From the NCBI GenBank assembly GCA_016192455.1, contig JACPUC010000001.1, positions 62,001-126,000 on the forward strand: 64,000 nucleotides of DNA. The letters are read 5' to 3'. Of the stretch, positions 27,862-36,424 are shown piece by piece (within the stretch, counting starts at the first letter, position 1; each line of letters starts with the position of its first letter). Below the pieces are notes generated by a model. That model was given only the letters and a program-made list of their open reading frames with translations, had not been told where the DNA came from and made no database searches. This DNA is from Candidatus Tectimicrobiota bacterium. GTDB taxonomy: Bacteria; JACPUC01. The position numbers and the translations under genes are program-made.

Positions 27862-28824
27862 ATGCGAGCCACGCCGACGTTCAGCACGCCGGCTCGGCAT
27901 CGAGCCAGGCTGCGCAGGCTGCGCCGCCGCCTGCTCGGAGTGATGTCCGCACTTGCCACCCTCCTCGTGGGCGCGCTCGCGCCCGCTCTGCCGGCAGGCG
28001 CGCAGCTTACCCTGCGACCCGCCGTGTACGAAGCGGTGCTCCAGGCGGCGACGAGAGTGGACCTCGTCCTCACGCCCGCGGAGATCGAGCGTCTCGACGC
28101 CTTGCGCGTCGTTCAGGGGACAGAACGACGCTTCCTGTTCACCGAGTTCGATGACCTCCGTCTGTCGCGCCGCAGCGGCTTCCGGCTGGTGCCCGGCGAA
28201 GACCTCTTCATCGTCAAGCTGCGGCAGCGCGTCTATGACCCCGACTCGCGCGATCTCCTCGGGCAGGTGGCGAGCTTCACGGCTCGCCTGCGCGTGCGCG
28301 ACGTCGTGGGCCGGGAAGTGCGCGCCGTGACGCGGCAGGTCTCGGAAGAGATGGTCCTCGACGACGCGGTGGTGCTGCTGGCCGGGGGCGAACCGCTGCC
28401 AGCCCCGGAGGCGTTGCGGCGACGCAAGCCGGGGCTCCCTTACGGCAGGATCGTCGCCTCGCGCGCCGGCGCCACCATCTTGTCGGAGGGAGCCGTCGTC
28501 TTCCTCAATGTGGGGACCGCCCAGCAGGTGCGGCCGGGGATGCGCCTGCCCGTCCTCGCCTGGCAGGAGATCGACACGCGCGATCCCGGCGCGCCCCGCC
28601 AGGCCGATCGACCGGAGACGCAGCGCCTTCCTCCAGCCCCCCGCCGTCTGGCGCCGGAGACCATGGAACCTGCCGGCAGTCGCGCCGGCCAACGCACGGT
28701 CCGTCTCGGCGAGCTGCGGGCGACCCTGGTCCGCGATCACCTCAGCACCGCGGTCATCACGACCGCCGGCCGCGACATCCAGGTTGGCGACTTCGTCGAG
28801 CTCCCCGCTCCTGCCGCGCCCTGA
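27862..28824 (+). CDS. Exported protein of unknown function downstream of pilQ
   Basis: This is a 320-residue protein. The start at 27862 has GGGAGAGGGG upstream and yields a signal sequence (LLGVMSALATLLVGALAPAL, cleaved near AGAQL). The mature part has RLRQRVYDPDSR-like beta strands (residues ~115-180). The C-terminal half has two segments that look like small SH3/beta-barrel domains: GRIVASRAGATILSEGAVVF...RPGMRLPV and LRATLVRDHLSTAVITTAG...VGDFVELP. That pattern recalls the C-terminal domain of flagellar FlgT-like or LysM-associated periplasmic proteins, but I do not assign a family. Its place after pilQ suggests an envelope or pilus-related role, which is only inference. Confidence 0.7.
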   Translation: MRATPTFSTPARHRARLRRLRRRLLGVMSALATLLVGALAPALPAGAQLTLRPAVYEAVLQAATRVDLVLTPAEIERLDALRVVQGTERRFLFTEFDDLRLSRRSGFRLVPGEDLFIVKLRQRVYDPDSRDLLGQVASFTARLRVRDVVGREVRAVTRQVSEEMVLDDAVVLLAGGEPLPAPEALRRRKPGLPYGRIVASRAGATILSEGAVVFLNVGTAQQVRPGMRLPVLAWQEIDTRDPGAPRQADRPETQRLPPAPRRLAPETMEPAGSRAGQRTVRLGELRATLVRDHLSTAVITTAGRDIQVGDFVELPAPAAP

Positions 28825-28909
28825 TGCACCCGCGTGGCATGGGGCGAGCCGCGGAGAAGAGCGCAGGAGGCGCCCAGGCCGCCCTGGCGGCGAAGGCGCG
28901 AAACTCAAC

Positions 28910-29989
28910 ATGCCGACGCTCACCGTTCCACTCGCCCAGCGAAGCTATCCGATCATCATCGAACCGGGGCTGCTTGCTCGTGTCGGGGCCCACCTGCGGC
29001 AGGCGGGCCTCCACCACCAGGTGGCCGTCGTCACCCAGCCGCCGGTGGCGGCAAGCCATGGGGCGCGCCTGCGCGCCGGCCTCGAGGACGCCGGCATCAC
29101 GCCGCTTGTCATCGAGGTGCCTGACGGCGAGGCGAGCAAATCCCTGGCCCAGGCCAGCCGTCTCTACGATCTCCTCCTGCAGGCGCGCTTCGAGCGCGGC
29201 GCCACGCTGCTGGCGTTCGGGGGCGGAGTCGTGGGGGACCTCACCGGCTTCGTGGCCGCCACCTACCTGCGCGGCATCGCTTTCGTGCAGGTGCCGACCA
29301 CCCTCCTGGCGCAGGTTGACAGCAGCGTCGGCGGCAAGACGGCGGTGAACCACGAGCTCGGCAAGAATCTCATCGGCGCGTTCTACCAGCCGCGCGCCGT
29401 CTACATTGATCCGCAGACCTTGCGCAGCCTGCCGCCGCGCGAGTATCGCGCCGGCCTGGCGGAGGTCGTCAAGTGCGGCTTCATCGCCGATGCCGGGCTG
29501 GTGGGCTACCTCGAGCAGGAGATGAACGCCGTGCGCGAGCAAGCGCCGGAGGCGCTCGAACGCATGATCCAGGCCTCCTGCCGCATCAAGGCCGAGGTGG
29601 TGGGCGCCGACGAGGAGGACCGCACCGGCCGGCGCGCCATCCTCAACTACGGGCACACCTTGGCCCATGCCATCGAGGCGGTCTGCCACTACGAGGAGTA
29701 CCGCCACGGCGAGGCGGTGGCCATCGGCATGGTGTGCGCCGCGCGCTTGAGCGAAGAGGTCCTCGGCTGCCCCGGAAACCTCGGCGAGCGCACCCTGGCG
29801 CTCCTCAGCGCGCTGGGCCTGCCGACGCGCTGCGCCGGCCTCTCACCCGCCCGCCTCCTGGAGGCCATGGCGCTCGACAAGAAGGTCCAGCACGGGCGAT
29901 TGCGCTTCGTCCTGCTGCCCCGCGTCGGCGCCGCGAAGCTTGTGGGAGACGTCCCCACCGAGCTTGTGCGGCGGGCCATCCCGGTGTGA
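28910..29989 (+). CDS. aroB: 3-dehydroquinate synthase
   Basis: This is a 359-residue cytoplasmic NAD- and Zn-dependent enzyme that makes 3-dehydroquinate from DAHP, step 2 of the shikimate pathway. Signatures are the NAD-binding GGGVVGDLTGFVAATYLRG, TTLLAQVDSSVGGKTAVN, AEVVKCG (metal Glu), NYGHTLAHAIE and YRHGEAVAIGM (metal His). The length is normal. The ATG at 28910 lacks a strong ribosome site, but it aligns with the usual N-terminus (MPTLTVPLAQRSYPI). AroQ, the next enzyme of the pathway, is encoded two genes downstream. Confidence 0.96.
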   Translation: MPTLTVPLAQRSYPIIIEPGLLARVGAHLRQAGLHHQVAVVTQPPVAASHGARLRAGLEDAGITPLVIEVPDGEASKSLAQASRLYDLLLQARFERGATLLAFGGGVVGDLTGFVAATYLRGIAFVQVPTTLLAQVDSSVGGKTAVNHELGKNLIGAFYQPRAVYIDPQTLRSLPPREYRAGLAEVVKCGFIADAGLVGYLEQEMNAVREQAPEALERMIQASCRIKAEVVGADEEDRTGRRAILNYGHTLAHAIEAVCHYEEYRHGEAVAIGMVCAARLSEEVLGCPGNLGERTLALLSALGLPTRCAGLSPARLLEAMALDKKVQHGRLRFVLLPRVGAAKLVGDVPTELVRRAIPV

Positions 29990-30348
29990 GCCCGCTCCCT
30001 GCCCCAGCCCGCCGGCCGGCGTCCGCGTCTTCCTCCCCCCCGGAGCAATTCGCTTGACTTCGGCGATCTCCCTTCCGTATGCTGAGTGCCGCGAAGGAGT
30101 GGCGCGCGCGGTCGCTGCGCAGAAGTTGCGGTGTTGTTTTGGCAGGCGCCCCCAAGGAAGGCATGAGGGAACGAGGGGCGCGGCTTGGTGGAAGGTCCTC
30201 AATGCGGCCGCAAGGGTGGCCGCGTCATCGTGAAGGGGAGCGTGCCGCGCCGGCGTCGGCCTCCCGTCAGGCGTGCCTGCGGCCCGAGGTGAAGCGCGAC
30301 GCACCCATACCGGAGGGGCGGCTGACGAGCGCCTCTCATCCCTCTCCC
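29990..30348. other. Spacer between aroB and the TPR gene
   Basis: This 359-base noncoding region contains one good promoter (30054-30083), which would leave a leader of about 260 bases before the TPR gene. The frame of the TPR gene is open upstream, but its translation there shows no family feature. Confidence 0.45.
30054..30083 (+). promoter_or_regulatory. Promoter before the TPR-aroQ-accBC genes
   Basis: TTGACT (30054-30059), an 18-base spacer and TATGCT (30078-30083) lie in a local A/T-richer patch after aroB. Confidence 0.5.
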
Positions 30349-31026
30349 ATGCCACAAGCGCCACGCCCCCAACCATCACCGTCAGGTATTCTTCAGGCGG
30401 CCATCTCGCGCTACGCGCAGCAGCTTGAAGAGGATCCCGACTCCTTCATTTTCATGGCCTTGGCCAATGCCCTGCGCAAGAATGGCAATATGGCCGGCGC
30501 CATCGAGGTGTGCGAGCAGGGGGTGGCGCGGCATCCCACCTACTCTACGGCGCGGCTGGCGTTGGCGACCATGTACGCCGAGGCCGAGCGTTGGAGGGAA
30601 GCCTTCGAGCACGTCACCCAGGTGCTGCGGGAGAATCCGGAGAACCTCCTGGCGCGCGGCCTCGCCGACCAGATCGCGGAGCACCTGGCGCCGAGCCGGC
30701 AGGGCGCGCCGGTGCCGCCGGGTGGGGCGTCGGCCAGGGCTGTCGCGCAGGCGCCGTCGCGCCCTGCCGTCAGGCGGAGGGGAGTGGAGCCGCCGCCAAG
30801 CGCAGACCTCGCGCCGCGCGTGCCGCAGGCGGTGCGAGCCCAAAGCCGGGTCCAGCAGCCACCGTCCGCCGCCGCGCCCCGCAAGGTCGGCGCTGGCGAG
30901 GTCCGCGGCGGGGAATCGCCGCCTGGCGCTCCGAGGCGGGCGGGGTGCACGCGAACCGTGGCTCTCCTCGAGCGCTGGCTCGCCGTTCTCGCCGAGCGGC
31001 GGCAGTCGCATTCAACAGCACCATGA
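30349..31026 (+). CDS. TPR-repeat protein
   Basis: This is a 225-residue protein. Residues ~15-110 form about three tetratricopeptide repeats ([60 protein letters not shown]). A ~90-residue Pro/Arg/Ala-rich disordered stretch and a short C-terminal amphipathic segment ([15 protein letters not shown]) follow. No signal peptide is seen. TPR proteins scaffold complexes; short TPR genes placed beside pil and aro genes are common, but no partner is evident. Its stop overlaps the aroQ start as ATGA. Confidence 0.8.
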   Translation: MPQAPRPQPSPSGILQAAISRYAQQLEEDPDSFIFMALANALRKNGNMAGAIEVCEQGVARHPTYSTARLALATMYAEAERWREAFEHVTQVLRENPENLLARGLADQIAEHLAPSRQGAPVPPGGASARAVAQAPSRPAVRRRGVEPPPSADLAPRVPQAVRAQSRVQQPPSAAAPRKVGAGEVRGGESPPGAPRRAGCTRTVALLERWLAVLAERRQSHSTAP

Positions 31027-31484
31027 GCCATGTGCGTATCCTGGTGATCCACGGACCGAACCTCAACCTCCTTGGCCGGCGCCAGCCGGAGGTGTACGGT
31101 TCCGTGACGCTCGAACAGGTGAACGAGCAGCTTGCCATCCTGGGGAGGGAACTCGGAGCCGAGGTGCGGACGCTGCAGTCGAACTGGGAAGGGGAGATCG
31201 TCGAAGCTATCCATGGAGCGCGGGGTACGGCGGACGCCATCGTCATCAATCCGGGAGCCTACACGCACACCAGCATCGCTATCCGTGACGCCATTCAGGG
31301 CGTGGCCCTGCCGACCGTTGAGGTGCACCTCAGCAACATCCACGCCCGCGAGCCATTTCGGCGCCACTCCTACGTTGCCGAAGTGGCGGTGGGACAAATC
31401 TGCGGCTTCGGGGTGCACAGCTATCTCCTTGGTCTCCGCGTTGCGGCGGATCTCGCGGCAGAGCGGCGCGGCGCGGCTTCGTAG
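31023..31484 (+). CDS. aroQ: 3-dehydroquinate dehydratase, type II
   Basis: This 153-residue dodecameric-type enzyme converts 3-dehydroquinate to 3-dehydroshikimate. The catalytic features are visible: [17 protein letters not shown] (flexible loop Arg and active-site Tyr), [26 protein letters not shown] and [17 protein letters not shown] (catalytic His). The length is normal. It is translationally coupled to the TPR gene and followed after 104 bases by accB, an arrangement (aroQ-accB-accC) seen in many bacteria. Confidence 0.96.
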   Translation: MSHVRILVIHGPNLNLLGRRQPEVYGSVTLEQVNEQLAILGRELGAEVRTLQSNWEGEIVEAIHGARGTADAIVINPGAYTHTSIAIRDAIQGVALPTVEVHLSNIHAREPFRRHSYVAEVAVGQICGFGVHSYLLGLRVAADLAAERRGAAS

Positions 31485-31588
31485 CGGCGCGCTCGACGCC
31501 GCTGCGGCTGCCGCCACGTTTGCCTACGAAGCTCCTGCCAGCGCGGGAAGATCGACCCTGACGACGACTGAACGAGGCGGAATCGCGC

Positions 31589-32029
31589 ATGGACCTGCAG
31601 GAACTCGGCCAGATCATCGATCTCTTCCTCAGCAAGGATCTGGCTGAGCTGGAGATCGAGGAGAACGGTCGGCGGGTGCGGCTGAAGCGCCCGGAGCCGG
31701 GGGCGGGCAACGCGGCCTCGCCTCCTCAGGGTGCGGCGGCGACCCCGGAAGCCGGGCCGGGCGCAACCCGCGCGGACATCGACGCCCAGTACGTCACCAT
31801 CGATGCGCCCATGGTCGGCACCTTCTACCGCGCTCCAGCGCCGGGGGTCACGCCCTTCGTCAAAGAGGGGCAGGTCCTCGAAAAAGGGCAGACGCTCTGC
31901 ATTCTGGAGGCCATGAAGGTGATGAATGAGATCGAGTGCGAGGTTCGCGCCCGCGTCGTCTCCATCCTCGTCGAAGACGGCCAGCCGGTGGAATACGGCG
32001 AACCCCTGTTCCTGGTGGAGCCCCTCTAA
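31589..32029 (+). CDS. accB: Acetyl-CoA carboxylase biotin carboxyl carrier protein
   Basis: This is a 146-residue protein. The N-terminal helix [20 protein letters not shown] and a short Ala/Pro linker precede the biotinyl domain (residues ~70-146) with the biotinylation site [10 protein letters not shown]. The thumb-type loop [13 protein letters not shown] is present. It carries carboxybiotin between AccC and the carboxyltransferase in fatty acid synthesis. accC follows after 237 bases. Confidence 0.96.
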   Translation: MDLQELGQIIDLFLSKDLAELEIEENGRRVRLKRPEPGAGNAASPPQGAAATPEAGPGATRADIDAQYVTIDAPMVGTFYRAPAPGVTPFVKEGQVLEKGQTLCILEAMKVMNEIECEVRARVVSILVEDGQPVEYGEPLFLVEPL

Positions 32030-32266
32030 ACGACGAAGGAGCCTGTGGGCCGTTGGCGGGGTGCTCTCGCGCCGTGGCGTCCCTCAAGTGGCGGCGGGCT
32101 GGCGCCGCGCCCGGCGTTGCCGAGGAGACGAAACGCCTGCGCGTCTCCGGCACGCCTCGCACAGGAAGATGGGGCCGCAGTGTTCGAGCTGGTCCGCGGC
32201 TCCTGTCTTTGATGGCCGGCCTGCTTTCCCCGCCGCCCGCGCCGCCCCCCTGCCGTGAGGTACGGC

Positions 32267-33613
32267 ATGTTCAAGAAACTCCTCATCGCCAATCGCGGCG
32301 AGATCGCCCTGCGCATTCTGCGGGCCTGCCAGGAGCTCGGCATCAAGACCGTCGCCGTCCACTCCACCGCGGATACCGACTCCTTGCACGTGAAGTTCGC
32401 GGATGAATCCGTCTGCATCGGGCCCGCGGAAAGCCTGCGCAGCTACCTCAACATCCCCGCCATCATGAGCGCCGCCGAGATCACCGGCGCCGACGCGATC
32501 CACCCCGGCTACGGATTTTTGGCCGAGAATGCCTCCTTTGCCGAGATTTGCGAGCAGTGCAGCATCGTCTTCGTGGGGCCGCGGCCACACCACCTCACCA
32601 ACATGGGGAACAAGTGGCGGGCGCGCGAAATCGCCGCCGCCGCGGGGGTCGCCCCCCTGCCTGGGGGAAAGCCGGAGAAACCAGGCTGGCGAGGGACGCT
32701 GGAGCTGGCCCAGGAGATCGGCTTTCCGGTGGTGCTGAAGGCGGCGGAGGGGGGCGGCGGCAAGGGCATCAGGATTGTGCACGACGAGCACGGCTTCGAG
32801 GAGAGTTACAACCTCATGCAGTCGGAGGCCAGGGCAGCCTTCGGCAACGCCGATCTCTACCTGGAGCGCTACCTGCGCGCCGCCCGGCACGTCGAGGTGC
32901 AGATTTTGGCGGACGGCCACGGCAACATGGTGCACTGCGGCGAGCGCGAGTGCTCGGTGCAGCGCCGCTTCCAGAAGATGATCGAGGAGACGCCCTCGCC
33001 GGCGGTGTCGCCGGAGCTGCGGCAGGCCATGGGCGACGCCGCCTTGAAGATCGCGGCGGCGGTGCAGTACTGCAGCGCCGGCACGGTGGAGTTCCTCGTC
33101 GATGAGGACTGCAACTTCTATTTCCTGGAGATGAACACCCGCATTCAGGTCGAGCACCCAATCACCGAGATGGTGGCCGGCATCGACCTCATCGCCGAGC
33201 AAATCCGCCTTGCCGCCGGCGAGCCCCTGCGCTATAAGCAGGACGAGCTGCAGCCGCGCGGCCATGCCATCGAGTGCCGCATCACCGCCGAGGATTCCGA
33301 GACCATGCGCCCCTCCTGTGGGCGCATCGAGAACGTCCACCTCCCCGGCGGGCACGGCATCCGGGTGGACAGCGCCATCTACGCCGGCTTCACCGTCACG
33401 CCCTACTACGACAGCCTGCTGGCGAAGCTCATCGCCTACGCGCCGAGCCGCCTGGAAGCCATCGCCAAGATGCGCCGCGCCTTGCACGAGATGCAGATTC
33501 AGGGGGTCTCGACCACGCTGCCGCTGCACTGCGCGATCTTCGAGGACGCGGATTTCCAGCGCGGCGTCGTCACCACGAACTTCCTCGATCGCTTCCTGCC
33601 GCCAAAGCGCTGA
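32267..33613 (+). CDS. accC: Acetyl-CoA carboxylase biotin carboxylase subunit
   Basis: This 448-residue ATP-grasp enzyme carboxylates the biotin of AccB with bicarbonate and ATP. The start at ATG 32267 ([18 protein letters not shown]) is preferred to GTG 32255, with GAGG upstream. Motifs include [11 protein letters not shown], the glycine-rich ATP loop [24 protein letters not shown] and the catalytic [16 protein letters not shown]. The length is normal. It ends the aroQ-accBC group. Confidence 0.97.
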   Translation: MFKKLLIANRGEIALRILRACQELGIKTVAVHSTADTDSLHVKFADESVCIGPAESLRSYLNIPAIMSAAEITGADAIHPGYGFLAENASFAEICEQCSIVFVGPRPHHLTNMGNKWRAREIAAAAGVAPLPGGKPEKPGWRGTLELAQEIGFPVVLKAAEGGGGKGIRIVHDEHGFEESYNLMQSEARAAFGNADLYLERYLRAARHVEVQILADGHGNMVHCGERECSVQRRFQKMIEETPSPAVSPELRQAMGDAALKIAAAVQYCSAGTVEFLVDEDCNFYFLEMNTRIQVEHPITEMVAGIDLIAEQIRLAAGEPLRYKQDELQPRGHAIECRITAEDSETMRPSCGRIENVHLPGGHGIRVDSAIYAGFTVTPYYDSLLAKLIAYAPSRLEAIAKMRRALHEMQIQGVSTTLPLHCAIFEDADFQRGVVTTNFLDRFLPPKR

Positions 33614-33716
33614 GGCGCGGCGCCGCCGCCCTGTCCGGGTTCTCCAGGAGGCGCAGAGCCGGGGTGCGGCCGAGTGCCGCGTGAGATTCGCCTGGGTCTG
33701 GCGTGGGAGGACCACG

Positions 33717-34874
33717 ATGACCGGAGTAACTTCATCTCGCCCGCGGCTGCGGGGCCTGTTCGCCATCGCCGCCGTGGGGTTCCTTGCCCTCCTCCTGAAC
33801 GCCTGCGGCAAGGAGGAGCAGGCCATCCCCATCGCGCTGGCCGGCCCCTTCACCGGCAACGCCGCGGCTTTCGGCGACAAGGTGCGCAAGGGGGCCGAGC
33901 TGATGGTCGAGGAGGTGAACGCCAGGGGCGGCATCAACGGCGTGAAGGTGAAGCTCCTCATCGGCGATGACGCCGCCGACCCGAAGGAAGCCGCCACCGT
34001 CGCCCAGCGTTTCGCGGCGGATGCGCGCATCCCCATCGTCGTCGGGCACCTCAACAGCTCCTGCACGCTGGCCGCGCAGCCCATTTACAGCCGCGCCGGC
34101 GTCGTCGAACTCTCCTACGGCTCGACCAACCCCCGCATCGCCGAGAACAGCCCCTGGACGTTCCGCAACATCTACCGCGACGATGTCCAAGGGCCGACCG
34201 TGGCGCGCTACGCACAGACCATCCTGAAGCTTCGCAAGGTGGCTGTTTTCTACGATAACGACGACTACGGCATCGGCTTGAAAACCGGCTTTGTGGACGA
34301 GGCCAAACGCATCGGCCTGACCATCATCGCCGAGGAGGCCTACACCCGCGAGTCCACCGATTTCACCCCGCAGCTCACCAAAATCCGGGCCGCGGGGCCC
34401 GACGCCATCTTCATCTCCGGCCTTTACAACGAAGCCGCGCTCATCGCGTCGCAGGCCCGCAAGCTCGCCATCAGGACGCAGCTCCTGAGCGCCGACGGCG
34501 CGCTCTCCGACGACCTCATCAAGATCGGCGGCCAGGCCGTGGAGGGACTGATCCTCAGCGTTCCCTACGTCTTCTCCGAAGAGGACCCCTTCGCCAAGCG
34601 CTTCAAGGAGAAGTACGGCGAGTTCCCTGATTCCTGGGCCGGACAAGCCTACGACGCGGTAGGGATCGCCATCGCGGCGATCACCGCCGTCGGCCCGAAT
34701 CGCGCCAAAATCCGCGACTGGCTCGCTTCACGCACCACGAAAGAGAAAGGCTACCAGGGCGTCACCGGCCTCACCGTCTTCGACGAGCACGGCGACGTGA
34801 AGAAGCCCGTCTTCTTCGCCACCGTCAAGAACGGCAAGTTCGTGCCCGCCGCCCAGCAGCTTCCCAACGGCTGA
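33717..34874 (+). CDS. Branched-chain-type ABC transporter substrate-binding lipoprotein
   Basis: This is a 385-residue protein. GGGAGGACCACG precedes the ATG at 33717. The signal ends in a lipobox LLNAC (Cys at ~residue 28), so the mature protein is a lipoprotein on the outer face of the inner membrane or on the outer membrane. The LivK-like type-I fold is shown by AIPIALAGPFTGNAAAFG, GAELMVEEVNARGGINGVKV, GHLNSSCTLAAQPIY and AYDAVGIAIAAI. No permease or ATPase adjoins it. The same frame is open upstream through accC as a shadow. Confidence 0.93.
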   Translation: MTGVTSSRPRLRGLFAIAAVGFLALLLNACGKEEQAIPIALAGPFTGNAAAFGDKVRKGAELMVEEVNARGGINGVKVKLLIGDDAADPKEAATVAQRFAADARIPIVVGHLNSSCTLAAQPIYSRAGVVELSYGSTNPRIAENSPWTFRNIYRDDVQGPTVARYAQTILKLRKVAVFYDNDDYGIGLKTGFVDEAKRIGLTIIAEEAYTRESTDFTPQLTKIRAAGPDAIFISGLYNEAALIASQARKLAIRTQLLSADGALSDDLIKIGGQAVEGLILSVPYVFSEEDPFAKRFKEKYGEFPDSWAGQAYDAVGIAIAAITAVGPNRAKIRDWLASRTTKEKGYQGVTGLTVFDEHGDVKKPVFFATVKNGKFVPAAQQLPNG

Positions 34875-35045
34875 GACGGGGGGATCGATCGCCCCGCCCT
34901 CGTAGGCGCCTCTCCAAAGGCCGCCGATTTTACCGCCCGTCACCCCGCCCCCACGTCAAGCAGCCGCGCGCCCGTCAGCACGCGGGGCGTGGACACCCGC
35001 CCTTGACTACCGCGCAGACGCTGGATGGTGAAAAAAGGTGATTAT

Positions 35046-35089
35046 TTGACAGCTTCGGGTAGAAAGGTTAGAAAGAAGGTCAGTATAAT
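35046..35089 (+). promoter_or_regulatory. Strong promoter region of the small exported protein
   Basis: TTGACA (35046-35051), 17 bases and TAGAAA (35069-35074) form one promoter. A perfect TATAAT follows at 35084-35089. The A/T-rich block ends 47 bases before the start codon. Confidence 0.6.
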
Positions 35090-35135
35090 TACTGTGTAAA
35101 ATCTAGGGAGGCCCCCTGCGGCAGGAGGAAACAAA

Positions 35136-35564
35136 ATGCGGCAATTCAACCGTTTCGTGCGAGTTCCGCTCCTGGCACTGATCGCCACGTTCCTAGTGGC
35201 CTCCACGCCTGCCGCCGTCGCCGCCCAGGGCGACACCTTGCTCTACCTCGTCGAGTTCGAGGCCACCGAGGCGGGAGCTCCGACGAGCCGCGAACAAGCG
35301 ATCCACTTGCTTGAGCAACTGATCGTCCCAAGCCTCGAGCGCCTGGCGAAGGACGCCAAGGTCCGCGCCGGCGGAGTCCTTGTCGGTGCGCGAGCCGGCG
35401 TTCTCATCCTTGCAGCAAAGTCTCATGACGAAGTGACCGAGCTCGTCCGCGCCCTACCGGCCTGGGGAGTCTGGGGATGGAAGGTGAGGCCGCTCGAGGG
35501 CTTTGCTCATCGGGCTGACATCGAGAAGAAGGTGGTCCAGCAGCTCCGGGCACAGAAGCCGTGA
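35136..35564 (+). CDS. Small exported protein with muconolactone-isomerase-like fold
   Basis: This is a 142-residue protein with GGCAGGAGG before its ATG. A signal peptide (residues ~8-30, ending AAVAAQG) precedes one alpha/beta domain: TLLYLVEFEATEAGAPTSRE, VRAGGVLVGARAGVLILAAK, and SHDEVTELVRALPAWGVWGW followed by KVRPLEGF. The last part closely resembles the ELHELLSGLP...EVTPL segment of muconolactone delta-isomerase, a dimeric ferredoxin-like fold. Export of such a domain is unusual, because the isomerases are cytoplasmic. The function is unknown and the homology is inferred by eye. Confidence 0.75.
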   Translation: MRQFNRFVRVPLLALIATFLVASTPAAVAAQGDTLLYLVEFEATEAGAPTSREQAIHLLEQLIVPSLERLAKDAKVRAGGVLVGARAGVLILAAKSHDEVTELVRALPAWGVWGWKVRPLEGFAHRADIEKKVVQQLRAQKP

Positions 35565-35585
35565 GGCGCAAAACTTAGGCCGCCA

Positions 35586-35714
35586 TCAAAGGCAGGGGCC
35601 TCCCAAGCGGCTGCAGGTGCAGAAAGGAAGGATGCGGTCTTTCTTGATCATCGGATTCCATGCGGAGAGAATGTGGCGGACGATCTCTTGGACCTGAGAC
35701 TCGTCAATTTCCAT
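35586..35714 (-). CDS. Possible 42-residue protein or gene remnant
   Basis: An ATG at 35714 opens MEIDESQVQEIVRHILSAWN followed by a Cys-containing tail. The amphipathic composition looks protein-like, unlike typical GC-rich noise here, and GGAGC lies upstream. It sits beside a decayed ATPase gene on the same strand and could be a remnant of the same island rather than a working gene. Confidence 0.25.
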   Translation of the reverse strand: MEIDESQVQEIVRHILSAWNPMIKKDRILPFCTCSRLGGPCL

Positions 35715-35819
35715 GGCCGGCTCCGTGCTCCTATTGTTCGTTGCTTGTGTGCCGAAACACTCCGAACTATCACCCAAACTCCGGACAGGAGCAGCCAATT
35801 GCACACCTTCCAGGAATTC

Positions 35820-36408
35820 TCACCTCCTCGGAGGTGGCTGGACTTGCAGATTGTTCGCGGCGAGGAACGCCTCCACCGTGTTGAAGGCATTCAGGAAGAG
35901 AGGGCTTCCGGAGAAGGAGAGCGGACTCACGGGGCCGATGGTCATGAAGGAGTACTGCCGGCTCCTTGTGTCGAAGGCCGAGTGCGGATCGCGGAAGAGC
36001 TGGTAGAGGTCGAGCGCCGTACCTGACGACCCAACGAGCTGGCGCAGGGACTGAAACTCCTGTCCGAGGGCAAGTCCGAAGCCGAAGAAGAAGATCCGAA
36101 GCTGCTGCAGGATTTCGGGATGCAGGCTGGAGAGCGTCTGGCTGATGAAGAGCCAGCCGAGGCCGTACTTGCGCGTCGTGCGGGTGGCATCAATGAGCAC
36201 CGCGCGAACGCCGCGGGGTGGCAGGCCCGCGAGCTCGCAGACTTCCTTGACCTATGCCTCGGAGAGGTACACGACGAGCGTTTCAGGCGTGGCGCGATGA
36301 GCCCCCGGAGAGACGGGCCGCTATCTCTTCTGCGCTCCACCAAGCGACGCCATCCAGTCGGAGGTCGTCGATGGCGCGCTTAAGGTCGTCATGCCCCCTC
36401 GTCCACAC
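35820..36408 (-). pseudogene. Degraded HerA/FtsK-type DNA-translocase ATPase (C-terminal remnant)
   Basis: The last ~126 codons (36200 to 35820) read as the C-terminal half of a HerA/DUF87-like ATPase: RTTRKYGLGWLFISQTLSSL, EILQQLRIFFFGFGL and YSFMTIGPVSPLSFSG. In the same frame upstream the protein continues as VCELAGLPPRGVRAVLIDA, but it is broken by a TAG after VVYLSEA. Further upstream the homologous-looking frame shifts. The Walker A half is missing, because the intact helicase gene ends at 36425. This is therefore a truncated, frameshifted remnant. HerA-type ATPases pump DNA for resection or for antiphage systems. Confidence 0.6.
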
Positions 36409-36424
36409 GATCGCCTATTGACCG

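Noticed and set aside
32084-34084. 666-codon minus-strand open frame
   Set aside because: It is antisense to accC and the binding-protein gene, with low-complexity composition.
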